Below, in pieces: positions 46,027-53,879 of a stretch of 64,000 bases of DNA (the stretch's first letter is position 1; every line of letters starts with the position of its first letter). Source of the DNA: Oryzisolibacter propanilivorax (GTDB lineage: Bacteria > Pseudomonadota > Gammaproteobacteria > Burkholderiales > Burkholderiaceae_C); contig NZ_FNHP01000002.1 of the NCBI RefSeq assembly GCF_900103645.1, positions 1 to 64,000 on the forward strand, in the 5' to 3' direction. Below the pieces are notes generated by a model that was not told the DNA's origin, did no database searches, and saw only the letters and a list, made by a program, of their open reading frames with translations. A program made the translations under genes and the position numbers.

Positions 46027-47237
46027 CACCGGCAGTGGGGCAGGGCAGTGCACGCCCCGGACCGCTGGCAGGCGTGCGCGTGCTGGATTTGTCCAGCGTG
46101 GTGTTCGGCCCGCTCGCCAGCCAGGCACTGGCCGACTACGGCGCCGAGGTGGTGAAGATCGAACCGCCGGGCGGGGACTCGACGCGCCACACCGGCCCCG
46201 CGGTCGAGCCGGGTATGGCTGCCATGTTCATGGGCTGCAACCGCAGCAAGAAAAGCGTGGTGCTGGACCTGAAGCAACCCTTGGCACGGCAGGCGCTGCA
46301 CGCACTGCTGGCTACGGCCGACGTGTTCATGCACAGCATGCGGCCCCAGAAGATTGCCCGGCTGGGGCTGGACGCGGACAGCCTGCGCGCCCGCTACCCC
46401 CACCTGGTCTATGCCGGGCTGCACGGCTTCGGCGAGGACGGTCCGTATGCCGGCCTGCCGGCCTACGACGACGTGATCCAGGGCATGAGCGGCCTGGCCG
46501 ACCTGATGCAGCGCCAGACCGGCGAAGCACGCTACCTGCCGACCATCGCCGCCGACAAGACCTGCGCCTTGGTGGCGGCGCAGGCCATCCTGGCCGCGCT
46601 GTTCGCGCGCGAGCGCACCGGCCAGGGCAGTTTCGTCGAGATTCCCATGTTCGAGACCATGGTGGGTTTCAATCTGGTCGAGCACTTCTACGGCATGCAC
46701 TTCACGCCGGCGCTGAGCGGCGCTGGCTACCCGCGGGTGATGGCGCCCTGGCGCAAACCGTATCGCACGCTGGATGGCCACGTCTGTCTGATGCCGTACA
46801 CCGACGCCCACTGGCGCCGCTTCTTCGACGCCGTGGACCAGCCGCAGCTGGCGCAGGACGCACGCTTCGCCAGCCAGGACAGCCGCACCCAGCACATCGC
46901 CGCGCTGCTGGAGATCCTCAGCGCCCAAGTGGCGCAGCACGACACGCGGCACTGGCTGGATACCTGCCGGCGCCTGGAGATCCCCGCCGCGCCGGTGGCG
47001 CGCCTGGACGAGCTGCCGCAGGACCGGCACCTGCAGGCCACGGGCTTCTTCACCCACCTGCAGGACCGGGCCATGGGCGAAGTGCGCCTGGCCCGCTCGT
47101 CGGTGCGCTTCGACGGCGCGCCGCCGCCGGTGAGCATGCCCCCGCGCCTGGGTGAGCACACCCACGCGCTACTGCGCGACGCCGGCCTGGACGACGCCGA
47201 CCTCGCCCAGCTGCAACCCCTGGAGCACTGCACATGA
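46023..47237 (+). CDS. CaiB/BaiF-type (class III) CoA-transferase
   Basis: This 404-residue enzyme moves CoA between carboxylic acids. It shows the class III N terminus LAGVRVLDLSSVVFGPLASQ, DYGAEVVKIEPPGGD, NRSKKSVVLDLK, and the likely catalytic aspartate D178 in LPTIAADKTCALV. It is translationally coupled at both ends, by 4-bp overlaps with Bug protein 1 and with the MaoC gene. In this operon it probably activates the imported acid to its CoA thioester, using a CoA donor such as succinyl- or acetyl-CoA (inference). Confidence 0.9.
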   Translation: MTPAVGQGSARPGPLAGVRVLDLSSVVFGPLASQALADYGAEVVKIEPPGGDSTRHTGPAVEPGMAAMFMGCNRSKKSVVLDLKQPLARQALHALLATADVFMHSMRPQKIARLGLDADSLRARYPHLVYAGLHGFGEDGPYAGLPAYDDVIQGMSGLADLMQRQTGEARYLPTIAADKTCALVAAQAILAALFARERTGQGSFVEIPMFETMVGFNLVEHFYGMHFTPALSGAGYPRVMAPWRKPYRTLDGHVCLMPYTDAHWRRFFDAVDQPQLAQDARFASQDSRTQHIAALLEILSAQVAQHDTRHWLDTCRRLEIPAAPVARLDELPQDRHLQATGFFTHLQDRAMGEVRLARSSVRFDGAPPPVSMPPRLGEHTHALLRDAGLDDADLAQLQPLEHCT

Positions 47238-47701
47238 CCGACAACATCCCGCGCATGGGCCAGGGCGCCTACTGGCAAGACCTGCAGGTGGGCCAGCGCT
47301 GGCGCACTTTCCGCCGCACCATCACCGAGGCCGACCTGGTGGCGTTTATCAACGCCACCGGCATGCTGGAGGCGATCTTCATCGAGGACGGCTACGCAGG
47401 CGGCGCGATCCGCGGCCGCCCGGTGCCAGGCGCATTGACCTACACCTTCATCGAAGGCTTCATCCTGCAAAGTCTGATCCAGGGTACGGGCCTGGCGATG
47501 CTGGAGCTGCACCAGAAGATCCTGGCGCCAGTGCTGGTGGGCGACAGCATCGACGCGGTGGTCGAGGTGACCGCGGTGCGCCCCACATCCAAGGGCAACC
47601 GCGCCGTCGTCAGCTCGCGCATCGAGGTCTTCAACCAGCGCGGCGAGGCGGTGATGGAGTACACCGCGACCCGCCTGCTGGCGGGCCGCAGCACTACATA
47701 A
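47234..47701 (+). CDS. MaoC-like hotdog hydratase/dehydratase
   Basis: This 155-residue protein has the single-hotdog MaoC fold: WQDLQVGQRWRTFRRTITEADLVAF at the start (shown here only as its family-typical opening), then the PVPGALTYTFIEGFILQSL helix and a C-terminal strand region. The helix lacks the clear D-x-NP-x-H signature, so activity may differ from standard enoyl-CoA hydratase 2. It overlaps the CoA-transferase by 4 bp. A mesaconyl- or hydroxyacyl-CoA hydro-lyase role with the CoA transferase is possible. Confidence 0.82.
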   Translation: MTDNIPRMGQGAYWQDLQVGQRWRTFRRTITEADLVAFINATGMLEAIFIEDGYAGGAIRGRPVPGALTYTFIEGFILQSLIQGTGLAMLELHQKILAPVLVGDSIDAVVEVTAVRPTSKGNRAVVSSRIEVFNQRGEAVMEYTATRLLAGRSTT

Positions 47702-47758
47702 AAGATAGCTTCGGACCTTTTATCCATTAGGGTTTGAGGCACTTTTCACTACAAATCA
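47700..47758 (+). repeat. Dispersed intergenic repeat, diverged copy 9
   Basis: The copy reads AAAGATAGCTTCGGACCTTT, ATCC, ATTAGGGTTTGAGGC and a T-run, directly after the MaoC stop codon. It separates that gene from Bug protein 2 and may form a weak hairpin between the two parts of the block. Confidence 0.65.
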
Positions 47759-47770
47759 AGGAGACACGAC

Positions 47771-48745
47771 ATGCATACACGACTCTCCCGGCGCCTGGCA
47801 CTTCTGGCCGCCGCCGGCTGGCTGTCAGCCGCCACCCTGGCCCATGCCGCCTGGCCGGAGAAACCCATCACCCTGGTGGTGCCCTTCCCGCCCGGCGGCC
47901 CCACCGACATGGTGGCGCGCGTGCTGGCGCAGAACGTGGGAGAACAGCTGGGCCAGCCGGTGGTGGTGGACAACAAGCCCGGGGCCAACGGCAACATCGG
48001 CAACGCCTTCGTCGCCAAGGCCGCGCCCGACGGCCATACCGTGCTCTACAACACCTCGTCGGCCGCGCTCAGCCCGGCGCTGTACAAGAAGCTGAGCTAC
48101 GACGTGCGCAAGGACCTGGCGCCGGTGGCGCTCACAGCGGTGGTGCCGCTGGGCCTGGTGGTGCACCCAGCGCTGCCCGTCAAGACCGTGGCCGAACTGG
48201 TGGCCTACGCCAAGAAGCATCCCGGAAAGCTGTCTTATGGTTCGGCCGGCAATGGCAACGTCACGCACTTGGCGGCGTTCCAGACGGTCCAGCACTACGG
48301 CATCGAGGCGGTGCACGTGCCCTACAAGGGCAGCGCGCCGGCCGACGTGGACCTGGTCGCCGGACAGATCCACTTCATGACCGACACCATCAACTCCGTG
48401 GCGCCGTTCATCCAGGACGGCAAGCTTCGGCTGCTGGCTGTCTCCACCGGCAAGCGCATCGCCAATTTTCCCGAAGCGCCCACGCTGGCCGAAAGCGGCA
48501 TGGCCGGTTTCGAGGCCGGCGCTTGGCAGGGGGTGATGGTGCCGGCCGGCACGCCCCAGCCGGTGATCGCGCGGCTCAACCAGGCCTTCGTGCACGCGCT
48601 GCGCGACCCGGGCGTGCTGGAGAAGCTGCGCGTGCAGGGCACCGAGCCGCTGGGATCCACCCCCGAGGAATACGGCGCCTACCTGCACAAGGAGCTGGCG
48701 CGCTGGGCCTCGGTGGTCAAGAGCACCGGCATCTCGCTGGATTGA
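47771..48745 (+). CDS. Bug-family substrate-binding protein 2
   Basis: This 324-residue periplasmic protein has a signal peptide (RRLALLAAAGWLSAATLAHA). Bug features follow: ITLVVPFPPGGPTDMVARVL, GQPVVVDNKPGANGNIGNAF, HVPYKGSAPADVDLVAGQ and FEAGAWQGVMVPAGTP. CAAGGAGACACGAC before the ATG is a strong ribosome binding site. It follows the MaoC gene across a repeat copy and precedes the acyl-CoA dehydrogenase pair by 26 bp. Confidence 0.9.
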   Translation: MHTRLSRRLALLAAAGWLSAATLAHAAWPEKPITLVVPFPPGGPTDMVARVLAQNVGEQLGQPVVVDNKPGANGNIGNAFVAKAAPDGHTVLYNTSSAALSPALYKKLSYDVRKDLAPVALTAVVPLGLVVHPALPVKTVAELVAYAKKHPGKLSYGSAGNGNVTHLAAFQTVQHYGIEAVHVPYKGSAPADVDLVAGQIHFMTDTINSVAPFIQDGKLRLLAVSTGKRIANFPEAPTLAESGMAGFEAGAWQGVMVPAGTPQPVIARLNQAFVHALRDPGVLEKLRVQGTEPLGSTPEEYGAYLHKELARWASVVKSTGISLD

Positions 48746-48771
48746 CGGCGGCCTGCTGCCGAAGGAATGTC

Positions 48772-49935
48772 ATGTCGGTTCTGGATTCACTCACCCTCAC
48801 GCGCATCCCGCCCGAGGACGAAGCGCTGCGCGCCGAGGTGCGCGCCTTCCTCGCCGAGGCCGTGCGCGAGCTGCCGGCACACGTGCGCGCCCGCTCCTGG
48901 GGCGGCTACAGCACGCAGCTGAGCCGCCAGCTGGGCGCGCGCGGCTGGATCGGCGTGACGCTGCCGCGCGAATACGGCGGCGGCGGGCGCAGCGCCTTTG
49001 CGCGCTACGTGCTGGTGGAGGAGTTCCTGAACGCCGGCGCGCCCGTCGGTTCGCACTGGATCGCCGACCGCCAGAGCGCGCCGCTGATCCTCAAATACGG
49101 CACCGAGGCGCAAAAGCAGTTCTACCTCCCGCGCGTGTGCCGGGGCGAGGCGTTCTTCTGCATCGGCATGAGCGAGCCGGGCGCCGGCTCCGACCTGGCC
49201 AGCGTGCGCACGCGCGCCGTGCCAAGCGAACGCGGCTGGGTGCTCAACGGCCAGAAAATCTGGACCACCAACGCCCACCACTGCCAGTACATGATCGCGC
49301 TGGTGCGCACCTCGGGCAGCGCCGAGGACCGCCAGGGCGGGCTGTCGCAGCTCATCGTCGACCTGTCGCTGCCCGGCGTCACCGTGCGCCCGATCGAGGA
49401 CCTGTCGGGCGACCGGCATTTCTGCGAAGTGTTCTTCGACGACGTGCAACTGGCGCCCGACGCGCTCATCGGCGCCGAGGGCCAGGGCTGGGGCCAGGTG
49501 ACGGCCGAGCTGGCCTTCGAGCGCAGCGGGCCCGAGCGGTTGTTCTCCAGCATCGTGCTGTTCGACCAGTGGCTGGACTGGGTGCGCACGCCGGCAGGGC
49601 GCAGCGACGCGGCCACGCGCCTGGCCGGGCGCGTGCTGACCCAGCTGGCGCCGCTGCGCGCCATGTCGGTGGCGGTGCAGGAGCGGCTGGCGCGCGGTGA
49701 CAGCCCCATCGTCGAGGCCGCGCTGGTCAAGGAGCTGGGCACAACGCTGGAGCAGCTGATCCCCGCGGCCATCGCCGACGACCTGTTCGCTCGCGCGGAC
49801 GCGGGCACGGACGTGCCGGTGGAGCTGCTGCTGACGCTGAAGTACGTGACCGAGGCCGCGCCCTCGTTCTCGCTGCGCGGCGGCACGCGCGACATCCTGC
49901 GCGGCATGATCGCGCGCGGCCTGGGGCTGCGCTGA
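48772..49935 (+). CDS. Acyl-CoA dehydrogenase, first of a pair
   Basis: This 387-residue flavoenzyme has the N-terminal helical domain and the middle domain motifs CIGMSEPGAGSDLASVRTRA and GWVLNGQKIWTTNAHHCQYM. The C-terminal helical domain ends SLRGGTRDILRGMIARGLG, where the usual medium-chain catalytic glutamate is replaced by glycine. A glutamate in AFERSGPERLF may serve instead. It lies 14 bp before a second, shorter dehydrogenase gene. Such unequal pairs form alpha2-beta2 enzymes in steroid side-chain degradation (ChsE1-ChsE2, FadE28-FadE29). Confidence 0.88.
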   Translation: MSVLDSLTLTRIPPEDEALRAEVRAFLAEAVRELPAHVRARSWGGYSTQLSRQLGARGWIGVTLPREYGGGGRSAFARYVLVEEFLNAGAPVGSHWIADRQSAPLILKYGTEAQKQFYLPRVCRGEAFFCIGMSEPGAGSDLASVRTRAVPSERGWVLNGQKIWTTNAHHCQYMIALVRTSGSAEDRQGGLSQLIVDLSLPGVTVRPIEDLSGDRHFCEVFFDDVQLAPDALIGAEGQGWGQVTAELAFERSGPERLFSSIVLFDQWLDWVRTPAGRSDAATRLAGRVLTQLAPLRAMSVAVQERLARGDSPIVEAALVKELGTTLEQLIPAAIADDLFARADAGTDVPVELLLTLKYVTEAAPSFSLRGGTRDILRGMIARGLGLR

Positions 49936-49949
49936 AAGGAGCGACCGAC

Positions 49950-50984
49950 ATGGACGACGACCTCTTCGCCGACGCCGCGCGCCAGGTGCTGGCGGATCAC
50001 TGCACCCCGGCCGTGGTGCGCGCCATCGAATCCGGCGGGCGCGCCGCGCCGCCCGCCGCCGCGCTGTGGCGCCAGCTGCAGGCCAGCGGCCTGCCGGACG
50101 CGCTGGTGCCCGAGGCGCAGGGCGGCGCAGGCCTGGCACTGGCGCAGGCCTTCGGCGTGCTGGAGCAGTGCGGCGCGCATGCGCTGCCACTGCCACTGGC
50201 CGACACCCTGCTGGCGCGCGGGCTGCTGGCCGCCGCCGGCGCGCCCTGGCCCGATGGCGGCATCGCCCTGGCGCGCGCCGAGCCCCTGGCCGACGGCAGC
50301 CTGCGCTGCGCGCTGGTGCACGGCGGCGCGCTCGCCACGGCGGTGCTGGCGCAGACGCCGGACGGCTGGCGCCTGCTGGCCGTGGATGGCGCGCAACCCG
50401 GGCCGCAGGCGCTGGCGCTCGACGCCGCGCTCGCCTGGTCGCCGGCGCAGGCCCAGGCCGCGCCGCACATCGCGCTGCCGCCCGGCGCGCAGGCGCGCAC
50501 GCTGCAGGCGGCAGTGCTGGCGGCGCAGATGGCGGGCGCGCTGCGCGCCGTGTTCCAGCGCACGCTGGACTACGCCAACGAACGCCGCCAGTTCGGCCGG
50601 CCCATCGGCAAGTTCCAGGCGATCCAGCACCAGCTGGCGGTGATGAGCGAGCAGGTGTTCGCGGCGCGCATGGCCGCGCAGATCGGTTGCGCCGGCGCGG
50701 CCGGCGGGCTGTGGCCGGACGCGCTGCGCGTGGCCACCGCCAAGGCGCGCTGCAGCGAGGCGGCGCTGGACGTGGCGCAGGCCGCGCACGCCATCCACGG
50801 CGCCATCGGCTTCACCGCCGAACACGACCTGCAGCTGTTCACCCGCCGGCTGCACGCCTGGCGCCAGGCGGGCGGCAGCGAGGGCTATTGGCACGCCGTC
50901 GCCGGGGCAGCGCTGCTGGCGGCCGAAGGCCCGACGCTGGACGTGGTGCGGCGCATCACGGACCTGGAAGAGCTATCCGATTGA
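49950..50984 (+). CDS. Acyl-CoA dehydrogenase, short partner subunit
   Basis: This 344-residue protein has a reduced N-terminal half (AAALWRQLQASGLPDALVPE), little of the standard middle-domain substrate motifs, and a well-kept C-terminal domain. That domain includes the FAD-contact stretch RRQFGRPIGKFQAIQHQLAV and HAIHGAIGFTAEHDLQLFTR. The pattern fits the FadE28/ChsE1-like partner that completes FAD or substrate sites in a heteromeric enzyme. AAGGAGCGACC supports the start. It is followed by a repeat copy and the crotonase gene. Confidence 0.85.
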   Translation: MDDDLFADAARQVLADHCTPAVVRAIESGGRAAPPAAALWRQLQASGLPDALVPEAQGGAGLALAQAFGVLEQCGAHALPLPLADTLLARGLLAAAGAPWPDGGIALARAEPLADGSLRCALVHGGALATAVLAQTPDGWRLLAVDGAQPGPQALALDAALAWSPAQAQAAPHIALPPGAQARTLQAAVLAAQMAGALRAVFQRTLDYANERRQFGRPIGKFQAIQHQLAVMSEQVFAARMAAQIGCAGAAGGLWPDALRVATAKARCSEAALDVAQAAHAIHGAIGFTAEHDLQLFTRRLHAWRQAGGSEGYWHAVAGAALLAAEGPTLDVVRRITDLEELSD

Positions 50985-51038
50985 TAGCTGGCAGCCCTTT
51001 GTTCATAAGGGCTGGAGCCATTTTTCATTCAAAACCGC
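50980..51038 (+). repeat. Dispersed intergenic repeat, copy 10
   Basis: The copy reads TTGATAGCTGGCAGCCCTTT, GTTCAT, AAGGGCTGGAGCCATTTTTC and AAAACC. It begins at the stop codon of the short dehydrogenase gene. CAGCCCTTTG and its partner AAGGGCTG can pair, so it may act as a processing or termination structure inside the block. Confidence 0.8.
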
Positions 51039-51063
51039 TTTTTTGACCGACTGGAAACCCGCC

Positions 51064-51852
51064 ATGCCCTTCCTGACCCGCGAGCGCGACGGCGCCATCC
51101 TCACCGTGACCATGGACCAGCCCGCCACGCGCAACGCGCTGACCGGCAACACCGCAGTGGCGGAATTCGTGCAGCTGTGCGAGGACGTGCGCGCCGACGC
51201 CGGCGTCAAGGTGCTGATCCTGACCGGCGCCGGGCCGGTGTTCAGCTCGGGCGGCAACGTCAAGGACATGCGGCGCTTCTTCGACGAGGCGCTGACGCCC
51301 GAGCTGATCCGCGAGGAGTACCGCCAGGGCATCCAGCGCATTCCGCTGGCGCTGCAGCAGCTGGACGTGCCCGTCATCTGCGCGGTCAACGGCCCGGCCA
51401 TTGGCGCCGGGCTGGACCTGGCGTGCATGTGCGACATCCGCATCGCCAGCGAGACCGCCACCTTCGCCGAGAGCTTCGTGCGCGTGGGCATCGTGCCGGG
51501 CGACGGCGGCGCCTGGCTGCTGCCGCGCGCTGTCGGCATGGCCCGCGCGGCGGAGATGGCCTTCACCGGCGAGGCCATCGACGCGCGCGAGGCGCTGGCG
51601 TGCGGGCTGGTCAGCCGCGTGGTCGCGCCGGACCAACTGCTGCCCACGGCGCGTGCGCTGGCCGGCAAGATCGCCGCCAACCCGGGCGCCGCCATGCGCA
51701 TGACCAAGCGCCTGCTGCGCGAGGGCCAGCAGACCTCGCTGGCGACGCTGCTGGAGCTGTCGGCCGCCTGCCAGGCGGTGGCGCACAAGACCGCCGACCA
51801 CCGCGAGGCGGTCACCGCCTTCATCGAAAAGCGCGCGCCGCGCTTCTCGTAA
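51064..51852 (+). CDS. Enoyl-CoA hydratase/isomerase (crotonase) family protein
   Basis: This 262-residue crotonase-fold protein has the oxyanion-hole segments GPVFSSGGNVKDMRRF (about residues 58-73) and CAVNGPAIGAGLDLACMCDI. The catalytic region AESFVRVGIVPGDGGAWLLP and the C-terminal helix (PGAAMRMTKRLLRE) complete the domain. In this block it probably hydrates the enoyl-CoA made by the dehydrogenase pair. ATG at 51064 is preferred to a TTG at 51043 that lies next to the repeat. It converges on the IclR gene with an 18-bp gap. Confidence 0.88.
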   Translation: MPFLTRERDGAILTVTMDQPATRNALTGNTAVAEFVQLCEDVRADAGVKVLILTGAGPVFSSGGNVKDMRRFFDEALTPELIREEYRQGIQRIPLALQQLDVPVICAVNGPAIGAGLDLACMCDIRIASETATFAESFVRVGIVPGDGGAWLLPRAVGMARAAEMAFTGEAIDAREALACGLVSRVVAPDQLLPTARALAGKIAANPGAAMRMTKRLLREGQQTSLATLLELSAACQAVAHKTADHREAVTAFIEKRAPRFS

Positions 51853-51870
51853 GCCGACGGCCGGGGGCGT

Positions 51871-52656
51871 TCAGAGCACCGGCGCCAGAAAGCTCGGCGC
51901 CAGCCCCGACAGCTGGCTGGCCGCCGCGCGCAGTGCCGGCAGCACCTCGCGTTCGGCGCGCGCCCGATCGTAGTCGGCCCCCAGCAGGCTGGCGCCCAGC
52001 GCCGCCACGACCTGGCGCTGCTCGTCGTGGATGGGCACCGACAGGCCGCTGACGTGCAGGTCGAACTCGCCCTCGACCCAGGCGTGGCCGCACGCCGCCA
52101 CGGCCGCCAGCTCGCGCGCCAGCGCCTGGGGGTCGGTCAGCGTGCGCGGGGTGATGGCGCGCAGCGGCGTGTGCGCGAAGTACTGCGCCTGGAAGGCGGC
52201 GCTCTGGTAGGCCAGCAGCGCCCGCCCCGGCGCGGTGGCGTGCACCGGCAGGTGGCTGCCCATGCCCAGGCGCGACGACATGACCTTGGCCGACGGGATG
52301 CGCAGCACGAACACCACCTCGTTGCCCTGCAGCACCGCCACCGCGCACGACTCGCGCAGCTCCAGGCACACCGTCTCCAGGACGCGCTGGGCATGGCCCC
52401 AGAACGGCAGCGAGGTCAGGTAGGTGACGCCCAGGCCCAGCACCTTGGGCGTGAGCCGGAAGCCCCTGTCGCCGGCGGCGCTGGCGTAGCCCAGCTCGCC
52501 CAGGGTCAGCAGGATGCGCCGCGCCACGGTGCGCGGCAGGCCGGTGTGCTGGGCGATCGAGGCCACTGTGTGCGGGCCGGGCTGGCCCAGGGCCTCGATC
52601 ACGCGCAGCCCGCGCGCGAATGACCGCACGAAGCCGTCGCTGTCCGGTTGCGCCAT
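51871..52656 (-). CDS. IclR-family transcriptional regulator
   Basis: This 261-residue regulator has an N-terminal winged helix (GLRVIEALGQPGPHTVASIA, GLPRTVARRILLTLGELGYA) and the IclR effector domain (VHATAPGRALLAYQSAA, AVAACGHAWVEGEFDLHVSG, LSVPIHDEQRQVVAALGAS), close to the PcaR/PobR branch. AGGAGG lies 6 bp before the ATG at 52656. It is divergent from Bug protein 3, and the space between holds a sigma-70 promoter overlapped by a long inverted repeat. It probably controls the downstream block. Confidence 0.92.
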   Translation of the reverse strand: MAQPDSDGFVRSFARGLRVIEALGQPGPHTVASIAQHTGLPRTVARRILLTLGELGYASAAGDRGFRLTPKVLGLGVTYLTSLPFWGHAQRVLETVCLELRESCAVAVLQGNEVVFVLRIPSAKVMSSRLGMGSHLPVHATAPGRALLAYQSAAFQAQYFAHTPLRAITPRTLTDPQALARELAAVAACGHAWVEGEFDLHVSGLSVPIHDEQRQVVAALGASLLGADYDRARAEREVLPALRAAASQLSGLAPSFLAPVL

Positions 52657-52739
52657 CTCGCCTCCTGTTCGCTGCCGCCTGCCGCAAGGGGGTTCACGAA
52701 AGCCGAACACCCCCTACCAATGAAACGAGGGAGCGCGTG

Positions 52740-52807
52740 TTGACACCCTCCACCGTTGGACTTGTAATGACCGTCAGGCGAACCAAGATGTCCGCCAGGC
52801 GGTCATT
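52740..52807 (+). promoter_or_regulatory. Sigma-70 promoter with overlapping inverted-repeat operator
   Basis: TTGACA (52740-52745) and TGTAAT (52763-52768) are separated by exactly 17 bp, a near-consensus promoter for Bug protein 3 and the genes after it. An inverted repeat overlaps the -10 box and start site: AATGACCGTCAGGCG (52766-52780) and CGCCAGGCGGTCATT (52793-52807), matching at 13 of 15 positions around a 12-bp spacer. This placement suits repression by the divergent IclR protein (inference). Confidence 0.65.
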
Positions 52808-52842
52808 GTAATTCAACCAAGACCCCACACAGGAGACAAGCC

Positions 52843-53838
52843 ATGTTCACTCGCATGCTGCACACCGGCGCCGCGGCTCTGGCCGCACTGGCCCTCGCGC
52901 TGCCCCTGGCGGCGCACAGCCAGGGCGCCGCACCCGCCGCACCCTTCAAAGCGTCCAAGCCGATGCACATCGTGGCGCCCAGCTCGCCTGGCGGCATCCT
53001 GGACCAGACCAGCCGGCTGGTGGCCAAGGCGCTCACGGACATCGTCGGGCAGCCGGTCATCGTGGACAACCACCCCGGCGCCGGCGGCACCATCGGCATC
53101 CAGACCATGCTGCGCGCCGATCCCGACGGGCACACGCTGGTCATGGGCAGCCTGGGGCCCAACGCCGCCAACTACACGCTACAGGACAAGCTGCCCTACG
53201 CCTATACGGATTTGACGCCGGTGATCAACGTGCTGGCCATGCCCGACGTGGTGGTGGTCAACCCGCAGCTGCCGGTGAAGAACGTGGCCGAGCTCAAGGC
53301 CTATGCCGACCGCAAGGAAGGCGGCGTGTCGATGGCGGTGTCCACCAGCGGCTCGTCCGGCCACCTGGCCGGCGCCATGCTGAACCAGCGCGCCGGCATC
53401 AAGGCGGTGGACGTGGTCTACCGCGGCGCGGCGCCGGCGCTGACCGACCTGATCGGCGGCCAGGTGGACTACATGGTGGACAACCTGATCACCGCGCTGC
53501 CGCAGATCCGCGCCGGCAAGCTGCGCGCCATCGCCGTCACCACCCGCGAGCGCAGCGCCGAGCTGCCGGACGTGCCCACGCTGATGGAGCTGGGCTACCG
53601 GGATTTCGACGTGTCGGTCTGGCTGGGCCTGTTCGTGTCCTCCAAGACCCCAGCGGCGACCGTGCAGGCGCTGAACGCGGCGCTGAACCAGGCCCTGGCC
53701 GACCCGCAGGTGCGCAAGACCATCGCCCAGCAGGGCGGCCGCGCCGTGGGCGGCTCGCAGCAGGACTTCGCCAGCTTCGTGCAGGCCGAGAAGACGCGCT
53801 GGGCCGAGGTGATCCGCGCCGGCAACATCAAGCCCTGA
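52843..53838 (+). CDS. Bug-family substrate-binding protein 3
   Basis: This 331-residue periplasmic protein has a signal peptide (AAALAALALALPLAAHSQ). The Bug core follows: MHIVAPSSPGGILDQTSRLV, GQPVIVDNHPGAGGTIGIQT and VDVVYRGAAPALTDLIGGQ. AGGAGACAAGCC supports the start. It is the first gene under the IclR-associated promoter, 41 bp before the SDR gene. The binding loop (SPGGILDQ) differs from Bug proteins 1 and 2 (GPGSGTD, PPGGPTD), suggesting another ligand. Confidence 0.9.
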   Translation: MFTRMLHTGAAALAALALALPLAAHSQGAAPAAPFKASKPMHIVAPSSPGGILDQTSRLVAKALTDIVGQPVIVDNHPGAGGTIGIQTMLRADPDGHTLVMGSLGPNAANYTLQDKLPYAYTDLTPVINVLAMPDVVVVNPQLPVKNVAELKAYADRKEGGVSMAVSTSGSSGHLAGAMLNQRAGIKAVDVVYRGAAPALTDLIGGQVDYMVDNLITALPQIRAGKLRAIAVTTRERSAELPDVPTLMELGYRDFDVSVWLGLFVSSKTPAATVQALNAALNQALADPQVRKTIAQQGGRAVGGSQQDFASFVQAEKTRWAEVIRAGNIKP

Positions 53839-53879
53839 CGGCCCCTCTTTCGCATTTCGCATCCACAGGAGACAACAAC

